NCBI RefSeq assembly: GCF_004345365.1
Contig: NZ_SLVF01000018.1
Coordinates: forward strand, 62,001 to 126,000
Direction: 5' to 3'
Length of the DNA: 64,000 nt
Source: Kribbella sp. VKM Ac-2568
GTDB lineage: Bacteria; Actinomycetota; Actinomycetes; Propionibacteriales; Kribbellaceae
Each line of letters begins with the position of its first letter. Positions within the stretch are counted from its first letter, which is position 1. Below the pieces are notes generated by a model, which was given only the letters and a program-made list of their open reading frames with translations, made no database searches and was not told where the DNA came from. The position numbers were made by a program, and so were the translations under genes. Positions 8,732 through 17,156 of the stretch are shown here, piece after piece.

Positions 8732-10000
8732 CTACCCGGCGTGACCAGGTCCGGTCGCCAACACGTACCAGTTGTGCGCTGGTACGACGGCCGGGTCCAC
8801 CGGATCCACCGGATCCTCCGGCCGGACGGCGAGCTCGAAGCCGTCCAGGTCAACGGGGAAACGGTGTTCCTCGTCGCCGATGTTGAGCAGCACGAGCACC
8901 TGGTCGTCGCCCTCGCCCGAGCGCAACGCGATCGCTTCGTTGGTGAGGTGTTCCACGGTTGTTCGCGCCCGCACCAGCCACGCGTTGCGACGCCGTACGC
9001 CGATCAGCCGCTGGTGCAGCCGGTACGTCGGCCAACCGTCCTCGGCGAGTTCGTCCGGCCGGGCCGGGAAGACCGGGCGGATCGCGTCGTCGCCACCGAC
9101 GCGTTCCTCCTTCACGCCGCGGAAAGCCTGCTCGTCACCGGCGTAGATGCTCGGGATTCCCGCGACCGTGAACAGAATCGCCAACGCGTGACCGAGGTGC
9201 CGCTCGTCGTCCAGCTTCGAGGCGATCCGGGTGACGTCGTGGTTGCCGGCGAAGGTCTGCGGGACGAAGGTGTCGAGCAGTTCGTCGTGCCGCTTCAGCG
9301 CATGGGCGAACTCGTAGAAGTTGCCGTCGTTCAGCGAGCTCCAGATCGCCTTCCACAGCTCGTACTGCGTGATCGAGTCGAGCCCGCTCTCCTGCGCATA
9401 AGCCCCGTAGTCGCCGTGGATCACCTCGCCGAAGAACCACGCCTCGGGGTACCGCGGTCTGACCTCGGCGAGCACTTCCCGCCAGAACACGGGCGGTACG
9501 GCGTACGCAGCGTCCAACCGCCAGCCGTCGGCACCTCGCTCGAGCCAGTGGCACATCACGTCCACCACGTGCTGCCGGACCTCGGGCTTGTCGTGGTCGA
9601 GCACCACCAGCTGCTCGTGCCCCTCGAACGTGTCGCCCGGCCGGAACCACTCGGGCGGCGCCTGGAAGCTCCTGCCGACATGGTTGAACACACCGTCCAG
9701 TACTACGCGCAGCCCCTTGCCGTGGGAGGCCGCGATCAGCCGGTCGAAGTCCTCGTCATCACCCAGCCGCGGGTCGATGCGGAAGTGGTCGACTGTGTCG
9801 TAGCCGTGGGTCTCCGAGGCGAACACCGGTCCGAGCAGGAGCCCGGAGCACCCCAGCTCCACCACGTAGTCGAGCCAGCCCTCCAACCCGCCGAGCCGAT
9901 GCGCAACCGGAGTACCGGGAGGCACAGCCGTCTTCTCGGCGCCCACGAACCCCAACGGGTAGACGTGCCACCAGATGGCGTGCTCAACCCACGGAGTCAT
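8732..10000 (-). CDS. Alpha-amylase family (GH13) glycoside hydrolase
   Basis: 422 residues, no signal peptide, so cytoplasmic. GH13 regions are intact: DGVFNHVG (102-109), GWRLDAA with nucleophile Asp163, FFGEV with acid/base Glu192, and FAGNHDV with His254-Asp255. It is short compared with secreted amylases, with a compact C-terminal beta domain. The ATG at 10000 has GAGGAG 5 nt upstream; an earlier in-frame start at 10033 lacks a site. Its start overlaps the end of the NAD kinase gene by 17 nt. A role in intracellular alpha-glucan or trehalose metabolism is plausible; the substrate is unknown. Confidence 0.85.
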   Translation of the reverse strand: MTPWVEHAIWWHVYPLGFVGAEKTAVPPGTPVAHRLGGLEGWLDYVVELGCSGLLLGPVFASETHGYDTVDHFRIDPRLGDDEDFDRLIAASHGKGLRVVLDGVFNHVGRSFQAPPEWFRPGDTFEGHEQLVVLDHDKPEVRQHVVDVMCHWLERGADGWRLDAAYAVPPVFWREVLAEVRPRYPEAWFFGEVIHGDYGAYAQESGLDSITQYELWKAIWSSLNDGNFYEFAHALKRHDELLDTFVPQTFAGNHDVTRIASKLDDERHLGHALAILFTVAGIPSIYAGDEQAFRGVKEERVGGDDAIRPVFPARPDELAEDGWPTYRLHQRLIGVRRRNAWLVRARTTVEHLTNEAIALRSGEGDDQVLVLLNIGDEEHRFPVDLDGFELAVRPEDPVDPVDPAVVPAHNWYVLATGPGHAG

Positions 10001-11117
10001 CCGCACTCCTCGCCTCGTCGGCAGGAAGGTCACGGGCCACCGGGTCGGGGATGACCTCCGCGGTGCGCAGCGGCGGGAGCCGGAGGTGGGCCATGTCCGG
10101 CGGCGCTGGGGTCTCGGGCCGGAAGATCGATTCGGCCTCTCCGTCGATACCGGTCGCAGGGGCGTCCGTGAGCCGGAAGCGGTCGCGCAGCCGACCGTAG
10201 AAGTCAGTTGGACGCAGACGGACGAGACGGAGCCTCCGGAGCGAGCCGTAGACGCCGATCCAGTCGCCGGGGTCCAGCACTCCGCGCAGCTGGCCGTCGA
10301 TGCTCACTGCGGCCTGTCCCGAGTGCGGCAGCACCCGCAGCCCCACCGGCTCGTCCGGCGCGGCCACCACGGTCCGGTTGAAGGTCATGTGCGGAGCGAC
10401 CGGGGTGAATACGACCGCCTCCATGTTCGGCGACAGGATCGGACCACCCGCCGCGAAGCTGTACGCCGTACTGCCGGTCGGGGTGGCCACGATGACCGCG
10501 TCCGCGGAGTACGACGCGAGCAGGCGGCCGGCCAGGTAGACCCCCAGGCTCACCTGGTGGTCCCGGGCGAGCTTCTCGAGCACCACGTCGTTCAGCGCGG
10601 TCACGTCCAGGGCGACGCCCCAGCCGTCTCCAGCCACGCTCTCGGGCCGGACAGCCGGCGGCGGGAGTGCTGCGCCGTGTCCGTAGCGCAGGAGCGCGTC
10701 GATGCCGGTCGGGATCTCCAGCGGCCGGGAGGCGCGCATGGTGAGCGTCATCCGCTCCTCGATGGTGGCTCCGCCGTGGTGGACGGCCTCCAGGGCCGCC
10801 TCGACGTCGCTGCAGGCCACCTCGGTAAGGAAGCCCACCTTGCCGAGGTCGACACCCAGCACGGCCGCGTCGTTCTTGGCCGCGATCCGGGCACCGCGCA
10901 GGAAGGTGCCGTCGCCGCCGAGCGTGACGACCAGGTCCGGGCTGCCCGCGTGCTGCATCTCGGCCATCCCGCCGCGACGGTGCTCGTGGTTCTTCCACAC
11001 ATCGATGTCGGTGCAACCGATGTCGTGCCGCTTGCACCACTCACGGACCACCTCGGCGGCCTGGACGGCCAGCGGGCGACCCTGATGAACGACGAGACCG
11101 AGACGACTGACAGGCAC
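9984..11117 (-). CDS. nadK: NAD kinase (ATP/polyphosphate-dependent)
   Basis: 377 residues. It phosphorylates NAD to NADP. The diagnostic GGDGT motif is at 67-71, NDVVLEK at 176-182, and the glycine-rich TPTGSTAYSFAAGGP at 212-226. The GTG at 11117 is preferred over the upstream ATG at 11150 because GAGGAG lies 6 nt before it. A C-terminal extension of about 60 residues beyond the usual fold is acidic and proline-rich. It is the first gene of a run (nadK, GH13, manC) and is separated from the CNNM genes by 57 nt. Confidence 0.93.
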   Translation of the reverse strand: MPVSRLGLVVHQGRPLAVQAAEVVREWCKRHDIGCTDIDVWKNHEHRRGGMAEMQHAGSPDLVVTLGGDGTFLRGARIAAKNDAAVLGVDLGKVGFLTEVACSDVEAALEAVHHGGATIEERMTLTMRASRPLEIPTGIDALLRYGHGAALPPPAVRPESVAGDGWGVALDVTALNDVVLEKLARDHQVSLGVYLAGRLLASYSADAVIVATPTGSTAYSFAAGGPILSPNMEAVVFTPVAPHMTFNRTVVAAPDEPVGLRVLPHSGQAAVSIDGQLRGVLDPGDWIGVYGSLRRLRLVRLRPTDFYGRLRDRFRLTDAPATGIDGEAESIFRPETPAPPDMAHLRLPPLRTAEVIPDPVARDLPADEARSADDSVG

Positions 11118-11174
11118 AGGCTGCTCCTCGCAAGTGGTGTTCGCCACCACGGTATGACGCGCGGACGGAATCGT

Positions 11175-12251
11175 TCACTCTGCGTCTGCCGACCGGCGCT
11201 TGACGGCGGCGGTGATGATCGGGTCGGTCTCGTCGTCGAACTCGCCGATCACCTCCTCGAGCAGGTCCTCGAGGGCGACCACGCCGACGGGCTGGTCGCC
11301 GTCCTGGACGACGGCCAGCTGGGCGCGACGCTCTCGCATGATGCGGATCGCCGCCGCCACCGGGGTGTCCGCCGGTAGCCGCAACGGCTCGGTCATCAGG
11401 TCCGCCGCACGGAGGGTGTGACCGCCGCCGGTCGTCGCGCGCCCCGCGTCGCGGACGTGCACGATCCCGCAGATCGCAGTACCGGTGCTGACCACGGCGA
11501 GGCGCGAGCGGCCTTCGCGGACGCTGGCCAGCTCCACTTCGCGAGCCGTGGCCGCGTCCGGCACCGTGACGAGCTGGGAGGTCGGGGTCATCACCTGGGC
11601 GACCGTGGTGTTCTGCAAGGCGAGCATCGCGGTGAGCAGATCGTGCTCGGCGGCCTCGAGGGTGCCGTGCTCGCGCGACGACTCGATCAGCAGCCGCAGC
11701 TCCTCCGGGCCGTGCGCGTTCGCCAGCTCGTTCTGAGGTGTCACCTTGAGGATCCGCAGGCACAGGTTCGCCATGCCGTTGAGCACGATCAGCAGCGGGC
11801 GGAAGACGGTGGTGAAGGCGCGGAACGGCAGCGCGAGCAACAGCGCGGACCGCTCAGGGTCGCTGATCGCCCACGACTTGGGCGCCATCTCGCCGAGCAA
11901 CACGTGCAGCAGACCGATCCCACCGACCGCGATGATCAGCGAGATCACGTGCCCGACGCCGTCCGGCAGCCCGATCAGCTCGAACAGCGGGTGCAGCAGG
12001 TGCGCGACCGCCGGCTCGGCCAGCGCCCCGAGACCGAGCGTGCAGAGGGTGATCCCGAGCTGGGCGCCCGCGAGCATCAACGACAACTCGCTGACCCCGG
12101 CGATCGCGGCCCGGGCGGACCGGCTGCCCTGGGCGGCGGCTTGTTCGAGGCGATGCCGCTTGGACGCGACCAGGGCGAACTCGGCCGAGACGAAGAACCC
12201 GTTGAGGATCAACAGCAGAACGGAGATCAGCAGCGCGACGGTGGTGCTCAT
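11175..12251 (-). CDS. CNNM/CBS-domain membrane protein (hemolysin-C/CorC family), second of a pair
   Basis: 358 residues. An N-terminal CNNM (DUF21) unit with three to four helices (starting LLISVLLLILNGFFVSAEFALV) carries the GAQLGIT and EMAPKS motifs. Two CBS domains follow, near residues 205-265 and 270-330, ending with LEDLLEEVIGEFDDE. The start is the ATG of an ATGA overlap with the upstream gene; a longer frame reaching 12320 has no support. Such proteins are linked to Mg2+ or Co2+ efflux. It lacks the C-terminal CorC_HlyC domain that its neighbour has. Confidence 0.88.
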   Translation of the reverse strand: MSTTVALLISVLLLILNGFFVSAEFALVASKRHRLEQAAAQGSRSARAAIAGVSELSLMLAGAQLGITLCTLGLGALAEPAVAHLLHPLFELIGLPDGVGHVISLIIAVGGIGLLHVLLGEMAPKSWAISDPERSALLLALPFRAFTTVFRPLLIVLNGMANLCLRILKVTPQNELANAHGPEELRLLIESSREHGTLEAAEHDLLTAMLALQNTTVAQVMTPTSQLVTVPDAATAREVELASVREGRSRLAVVSTGTAICGIVHVRDAGRATTGGGHTLRAADLMTEPLRLPADTPVAAAIRIMRERRAQLAVVQDGDQPVGVVALEDLLEEVIGEFDDETDPIITAAVKRRSADAE

Positions 12252-13585
12252 GACAGCCGCTCCAGCCGGACCAGGCCGGGCACACGCCGCACCACGGTTT
12301 CCACCGTCAGCTTGACCCACTCACGCGGCACCGGGCGCCCGTCGTGGTCGAACCGCCGCGGCAGCTCGACCACCACCTCGTCGTCGACCACCGGGATCCG
12401 CCCGAGCCGGGCCATCACCAGTCCGGACACCGTGTCGTAGTCCTCGTCGTCCGGCAGCGTAGTCCCGAGCGCCTCCTCCACCTGGTCGATCCGCCAGCGG
12501 GCCGGGAAGGTCCAGCTGCCGTCCGGGTTCCGCAGCAGGTCCGGCTCCGGCAGGTCGTCCTCGTCGTGGATCTCCCCGACCAGTTCCTCGGCGATGTCCT
12601 CCAGCGTCACGATCCCGGCGAACCCGCCGAACTCGTCCAGCACGATGGCCAGCTGGCGGTGCGTAGTACGGAGCTGTTCCAGTACCACGGGCAGCGGCAG
12701 GGTGAACGGGACGAGCACGGGTGCCGAGGCCAGTGAACCGACGGTGACGTGGTGCCGGTCCGCGGGTTCTACCTCGACGACGTCGCTGATCGCGATCACC
12801 CCGACCACCTCGTCGACCGACGCGGCGGTCACCGGGAACCGGCTGTGCCCGGTGTCGAGCAGTTCGACCACCCGGCTCAGCGGCTCGTCCTCGTGCACGG
12901 TGACCACGTCGACCCGCGGCACCATCACCTCGCCCGCGATCCGGTCGCGGAAGTCCAGCCCGCGATCCAGCAGCCGGGTGGTGTCCTGGTCCAGCAGGCC
13001 CTGCTCGAAGGAGGTGGCGATGATCCGGTCCAGGTCCTGCGCCGTGGCGCCCTGCGGCAGTTCCTCCACCGGCTCGATGCCGACCCGGCGCAGGATCCGG
13101 TTGGAGGCCGAGTCGAACACGTGGATCAGCGGACCCGCGATGGTGAGGTACATCAGGGTGGACCGGGACAGCCGCAGCGCGATCGCCTCGGCGCGGGCGA
13201 TCGCCAGGTTCTTCGGGGCCAGCTCGCCGAACACCATCTGGATGATCGTTGCCAGCAGCAAGGCCAGGATCACCGACACGGACAGGCTGACGCTGCGCGG
13301 CAGCCCCGCGGTACCGAGCAGGTCCTCCAGCCCCGCGCCGAGGTAGGGCTGGGCGACGTACCCGGCAAGCAGGGCGGTGACGGTGATCCCGATCTGGGCG
13401 CCGGACAGCACGAAGGACAGCCGCGAGGTCACCTTCAGGGCCCGCTCGGCCGCGCCGTCACCCGCCTCGGCCAGCGCCTGGAGCCGGTTGCGGTCGACTG
13501 CGACGTAGGAGAACTCCTGCGCCACGAAGTAGCCGGTGGCAACGGTCAACGCCAGGATCAGCAGCAGGCCGATCAGGATCAACAT
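12248..13585 (-). CDS. CNNM/CBS/CorC_HlyC membrane protein, first of a pair
   Basis: 445 residues. Helices of the CNNM unit occupy roughly 1-150 (GYFVAQEFSYVAVDRNRL, SGAQIGITVTALLAGYVAQP, FGELAPKNLA). Two CBS domains follow (VMVPRVDVVTV and LEDIAEELVGEI), then a CorC_HlyC domain from about 360 that may bind a small ligand. It is coupled to the next gene by a 4-nt ATGA overlap, and the two may form a heteromeric metal transporter. It starts 25 nt after the stop of the SDR on the same strand. Confidence 0.9.
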   Translation of the reverse strand: MLILIGLLLILALTVATGYFVAQEFSYVAVDRNRLQALAEAGDGAAERALKVTSRLSFVLSGAQIGITVTALLAGYVAQPYLGAGLEDLLGTAGLPRSVSLSVSVILALLLATIIQMVFGELAPKNLAIARAEAIALRLSRSTLMYLTIAGPLIHVFDSASNRILRRVGIEPVEELPQGATAQDLDRIIATSFEQGLLDQDTTRLLDRGLDFRDRIAGEVMVPRVDVVTVHEDEPLSRVVELLDTGHSRFPVTAASVDEVVGVIAISDVVEVEPADRHHVTVGSLASAPVLVPFTLPLPVVLEQLRTTHRQLAIVLDEFGGFAGIVTLEDIAEELVGEIHDEDDLPEPDLLRNPDGSWTFPARWRIDQVEEALGTTLPDDEDYDTVSGLVMARLGRIPVVDDEVVVELPRRFDHDGRPVPREWVKLTVETVVRRVPGLVRLERLS

Positions 13586-13609
13586 GAACCGACTTTACGA
13601 GAACTCCAG

Positions 13610-14458
13610 CTACCGGGGCACTGCGGGGTGCCAGGGCAGGACCTTGCCGTCGCGGATCAGTTCGCCGTAGGTGGCCGGGTCGACGTGGTCGGCGAGGAGG
13701 AGGTCCAGGATCGGCACGACGGCGTCCTCGGGGGTGCGGGCCTGGCTGAAGTCGTCGAACCAAGGGCGGGAGGCGCGAGTGTCGACGAGCCCCGGGCAGA
13801 CCGAGACGATCAGGGTGTCCTGTGGGAGATCGGCGGCACGGCGCTCGGCGGCCACTGCGCGTACTGCGGCCACCTGGCCGACCTTGGAGGGCAGGTTGAT
13901 CCAGTGCGGCCAGCCTTGATCCTCGGCCGTGCCTTCGTGGATCGCCTGTCGCCAGTCCTCGACGGCCTTCTCGACCTGCTCGAGGGTGACGCCGTCGAAC
14001 AGCGGATGCAGTTGCGCGTCCAAGTGGTCGAGCGTGCCGAGGGAGCTCGCCACCACGAGCAACCTGCCGCCTGGCCGGAGTACGGGACCGAAGGAGCGCA
14101 GTACGGCGTGGGAGCCTCCGTTGGCGACGGCGATGAATTCGTCGGCCTGCTCGGCCTGCGGGCGATCCGGGGTCAGCGGGCCGATCGCGTTCGAAACCAC
14201 TAGGTCGACGCCGCCGTACGCCTCCTGAAGTTCTTCGGCGAGCGCGGCGATCGCGTCGGCGTCGGTGACGTCGAGGACGCGGCCCTCCACCTTGGCGACG
14301 CCGTCGATCCGCTGGACGGCCCCGGCCACCCGCTCGGGATTGCGGCCGGTCAGCAGGACCAGGTCCTCGGGGTTCAGGCGGGCGGCCAGTCCGGCGACCA
14401 GAGCGAAGCCGATCCCCTGGTTGGCGCCGGTCACCAGGGCGATGCGTTGAGCTGTCAT
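13610..14458 (-). CDS. Short-chain dehydrogenase/reductase-like protein lacking the catalytic tyrosine
   Basis: 282 residues, similar to carbonyl-reductase-type SDRs. The cofactor motif TGANQGIGFAL and the SNAIGP strand are present, as is a serine (VVASS). At the position of the YxxxK motif the sequence reads NLPSK: the lysine is kept but the tyrosine is asparagine. Either activity is altered or lost, or another residue serves. It is divergent from a LysR regulator 70 bp away, which suggests control by that regulator. Confidence 0.8.
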   Translation of the reverse strand: MTAQRIALVTGANQGIGFALVAGLAARLNPEDLVLLTGRNPERVAGAVQRIDGVAKVEGRVLDVTDADAIAALAEELQEAYGGVDLVVSNAIGPLTPDRPQAEQADEFIAVANGGSHAVLRSFGPVLRPGGRLLVVASSLGTLDHLDAQLHPLFDGVTLEQVEKAVEDWRQAIHEGTAEDQGWPHWINLPSKVGQVAAVRAVAAERRAADLPQDTLIVSVCPGLVDTRASRPWFDDFSQARTPEDAVVPILDLLLADHVDPATYGELIRDGKVLPWHPAVPR

Positions 14459-14508
14459 GCCGCCAGGCTAGGAACGGATCCTCCATGACACCAACGAGAC
14501 TTGGGCAC

Positions 14509-14527
14509 ACGTAGTATGCGTAAACGT
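14509..14527. promoter_or_regulatory. LysR-type T-N11-A box in the SDR/lysR divergent region
   Basis: ACGT, 11 bp, ACGT form an interrupted palindrome that fits the T-N11-A rule of LysR operators. It ends one base before the lysR ATG, as expected for autorepression. Confidence 0.45.
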
Positions 14528-14528
14528 C

Positions 14529-15434
14529 ATGGACTTCTCCGACGTCTCCCTGGTCGCCCTGCGAGTCTTCCGCGAGGTCGCCGAGCGCGGCACCTTCACC
14601 GCGGCAGCGACCTCCCTGGGCTACACCCAGTCGGCGGTGTCGCGGCAGATCGCGTCGATCGAGCGGGCCGCGGGCGCCTCGTTGCTGGAGCGCCGCCGCG
14701 ACGGCGTCCGCCTCACCACCGCAGGACAGGTCGTACTGCGGAACGCGGCGCGCGTGCTCGACCAGCTCGACGCGACCACCCGTGAGCTGGCCGGGTTGCC
14801 GGCGGAAGGGGGCACCGTGCGGCTCGGCTGGTTCCCCAGCGCGGGCGCGGTGCTGTTGCCGCGGGCAATCGCCTCGCTGCGCCGGTCGCAGCCGGCGATC
14901 CGGGTGATCAGCCGGGAAGGTTCGACACCGTCGTTGGTCCGCGCGCTGCGAGCCGGGACCGTGGACCTGGCACTGCTCGCCTCGGCGCCGCCCTTCCGGC
15001 CACTGGACGCGGAGTCGCCGACGCTGGAACTGGAGACGCTGATCGAGAGGTCACTGATGCTCGCGGTGCCGACCGGTCATCCGCTGGCCGCGGGCGATTC
15101 GGTGGACGTGGCCGAACTGCGGGGTCAACGCTGGATCGCGGGACCGGCCGCCGGCGAGGACACGCTGATGGGGGTCTGGCCCGGCCTCGACGAGCGGCCG
15201 GAGATCGCCCACACCGCTCGCGACTGGCTGGCGAAGCTGCACCTGGTCGCGGCCGGAGCCGGGCTGACTACCGTCTCGGCGTCACTCGCCGGTGCCGCGC
15301 CGCCCGGTGTCCGGATCATCGCCGTCCACGGCGGGCCCCAGGAGCTGCGGCGCATCATCCTGGCCCGGCTGCCCGGCCGGCTGACCGACGCCGCCGCCCA
15401 CCTCGCCGACGCCCTGCGCACCACCGTCCGCTGA
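14529..15434 (+). CDS. LysR-family transcriptional regulator
   Basis: 301 residues. A winged helix-turn-helix lies at 7-65 (VFREVAERGTFTAAATSLGYTQSAVSRQIASIERAAG), followed by a linker helix and a two-lobed effector domain from about 95. It starts 70 bp from the divergent SDR, the classic LysR-target layout. Its last 153 nt overlap the tatA gene on the other strand. The effector is unknown. Confidence 0.9.
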   Translation: MDFSDVSLVALRVFREVAERGTFTAAATSLGYTQSAVSRQIASIERAAGASLLERRRDGVRLTTAGQVVLRNAARVLDQLDATTRELAGLPAEGGTVRLGWFPSAGAVLLPRAIASLRRSQPAIRVISREGSTPSLVRALRAGTVDLALLASAPPFRPLDAESPTLELETLIERSLMLAVPTGHPLAAGDSVDVAELRGQRWIAGPAAGEDTLMGVWPGLDERPEIAHTARDWLAKLHLVAAGAGLTTVSASLAGAAPPGVRIIAVHGGPQELRRIILARLPGRLTDAAAHLADALRTTVR

Positions 15435-15593
15435 ATCCTTGTCCTCGCCGCTGGTGATCTTGCGGTACTCGACCAGCGCGCGGGCGGCGTTGCGGGTCAG
15501 GTCGGGCAGTTTGTTCGCGCCGAACAGCACGACCACGACGGCCAGCAGGATGATCCATTCGCCACCCTCGGGCAGCGCCAGCTGTGACACCAT
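15282..15593 (-). CDS. tatA: Sec-independent (Tat) translocase subunit TatA-like
   Basis: 103 residues. A single N-terminal helix (GGEWIILLAVVVVLFGANKLPDLTR) has the FG hinge and the amphipathic helix with LP motif typical of TatA, which forms the pore for folded twin-arginine substrates. A Gly/Gln/Asp-rich tail follows. AAGG lies 6 nt before the ATG. The last 153 nt run antisense into the lysR coding region, so the tail sequence is constrained by the other gene. No tatC is nearby; it could be a paralogue of a main TatA encoded elsewhere. A flavodoxin with a twin-arginine signal is encoded at 48897-49583. Confidence 0.82.
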   Translation of the reverse strand: MVSQLALPEGGEWIILLAVVVVLFGANKLPDLTRNAARALVEYRKITSGEDKDSADGGAQGVGEVGGGVGQPAGQPGQDDAPQLLGPAVDGDDPDTGRRGTGE

Positions 15594-15656
15594 CTCGATC
15601 CTTCTTTCCGGAGTCCCTGACCAACATACGTCGGCGCCCGAACGTAGGGTTGCGGC

Positions 15657-16340
15657 GTGACCGGAACCCTGCCCGACCTGTTCACCGCCGCGGTCCGCCG
15701 CGACGGCGCCAACCCCTTCCTGACGTACTACGACGACACGTCCGGCGAGCGGATCGAGCTCAGCGCGGTGACCACCGCGAACTGGGTCTCGAAGACCGCC
15801 AACCTGCTCGTCGACGAGTACGACCTGGAGTCGGGCGAGACCGTCGCGATCGGCCTGCCGCCGCACTGGCTGGGCGTGGTCTGGGCGCTGTCCGCGTGGT
15901 CCGCCGGAGCGGCCGTGACCACCGGCGTGGGCTCGCTGGCGATCACCGGGCCCGACTTCGGCGTCCGGGGTTCGCGCGAGACGATCGCGTCCGCGCTGCT
16001 CCCCCTCGGCGGCCGGTTCCGTGAGCCGTTGCCCGACGGCGTGCACGACTACGGCGCCGAGGTCTACAACCACCCGGACCTGTTCGTCCCCTTCGATCCG
16101 CCCACACCCGGCTCCCCGGCGTACGACGAGAAGACGCACGCCGAGGTGATCGCTGCGGCGACGCCGATCACGGACCGGGTGCTCACCACCGTCGACCTGG
16201 TCTCGCCCGACGGCCTCGGCACGCTCGTCGGAGTGATCGCCGGAGGTGGTTCGATCGTGCTCTGCCGGAACCTGGACCCGGCAAAGTTGGACCGGCGGAT
16301 CGCCGACGAGAAGGTCGACCGAGTACTGGAGGAGAGCTGA
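15657..16340 (+). CDS. TIGR03089 family protein (partial AMP-ligase-like fold)
   Basis: 227 residues. This actinobacterial family resembles the N-terminal part of acyl-CoA synthetases/AMP ligases but lacks the adenylation core and C-terminal domain. Seen: LTYYDDTSGERIELSAVTTANWVSKTANLL, the opening typical of ligases, then VAIGLPPHWLGVVWALSAWSAGA. The GTG at 15657 gives the family N-terminus; there is no clear ribosome site. Its stop overlaps the ATG of the next SDR (TGATG). Its role is unknown. Confidence 0.75.
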   Translation: MTGTLPDLFTAAVRRDGANPFLTYYDDTSGERIELSAVTTANWVSKTANLLVDEYDLESGETVAIGLPPHWLGVVWALSAWSAGAAVTTGVGSLAITGPDFGVRGSRETIASALLPLGGRFREPLPDGVHDYGAEVYNHPDLFVPFDPPTPGSPAYDEKTHAEVIAAATPITDRVLTTVDLVSPDGLGTLVGVIAGGGSIVLCRNLDPAKLDRRIADEKVDRVLEES

Positions 16341-17122
16341 TGCAGCGATTCGAGGGGAAGGTCGCGCTGGTTACGGCCGGGGCCCAGGGCATCGGTCTGG
16401 CCGTGGCGCGGCGGACCGCGGCCGAGGGTGGGTCCGTGGTCGTCACCGACTTGCAGGAGGACAAGATCGCGGCTGTTGCCGAGGAGATCGGCGCTGACCG
16501 GGCTCTCGCGATCAAGGTCGACGTGACCTCGCGGGATGACGTCGACGCGGCGGTGGCAGCGGCGGTCGAGCGGTTCGGCCGGCTCGACGTACTGGTGAAC
16601 AACGCGGGCGGCTGCATCGTCAGCACCGTGCCCGAGGAGACCACGGACGAGGAGTGGCACCGTCAGCTCGACCTGACGCTGGTCGGCGCCGCGCGCTGCA
16701 TCCAGGCCTCGCTCCCGTACCTGGTGAAGACCCGCGGCAACGTGGTCACGATCAGCTCGGTCAACGGTGTGGCCGCCTTCGGCAACATCGAGTACGCCGC
16801 CGCCAAGGCCGGCCAGATCGTGATGTCGCAGAACTTCGCCGCGCGGTACGGCCCTCTCGGGGTGCGCTTCAACGTCGTTGCCCCCGGCACCGTCCGGACG
16901 CCGAACTGGGACAACCAGCCGGGCACGCTGGAGAGGTTCAAGACCATGTACCCGCTCGGCCGGGTCGGCGAGCCCGAGGACATCGCGGCCGCGGTCGCGT
17001 TCCTCTCCTCCGACGACGCCGCCTGGATCACCGGCCACACCCTCCCGGTGGAAGGCGGCATCCTCACCGGCCCCGGCCTCTTCGACCTGACCACCTCGGG
17101 CCCAGCCCGCAAGGATTACTGA
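16340..17122 (+). CDS. SDR family oxidoreductase
   Basis: 260 residues. Classical SDR with TAGAQGIG (12-19) for NAD(P) binding, NNAGG, a serine in ISSVNG, and an intact YAAAK active-site motif. The C-terminus GRVGEPEDIAAAVAFLSSD...G..LPVEGG is that of FabG-like/glucose dehydrogenase-like members. It is coupled by overlap to the TIGR03089 gene and is likely co-transcribed. The substrate is not predictable. Confidence 0.88.
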   Translation: MQRFEGKVALVTAGAQGIGLAVARRTAAEGGSVVVTDLQEDKIAAVAEEIGADRALAIKVDVTSRDDVDAAVAAAVERFGRLDVLVNNAGGCIVSTVPEETTDEEWHRQLDLTLVGAARCIQASLPYLVKTRGNVVTISSVNGVAAFGNIEYAAAKAGQIVMSQNFAARYGPLGVRFNVVAPGTVRTPNWDNQPGTLERFKTMYPLGRVGEPEDIAAAVAFLSSDDAAWITGHTLPVEGGILTGPGLFDLTTSGPARKDY

Positions 17123-17156
17123 GCCGCGGACACTCTCGCCACGTAATGTCGGCAGC

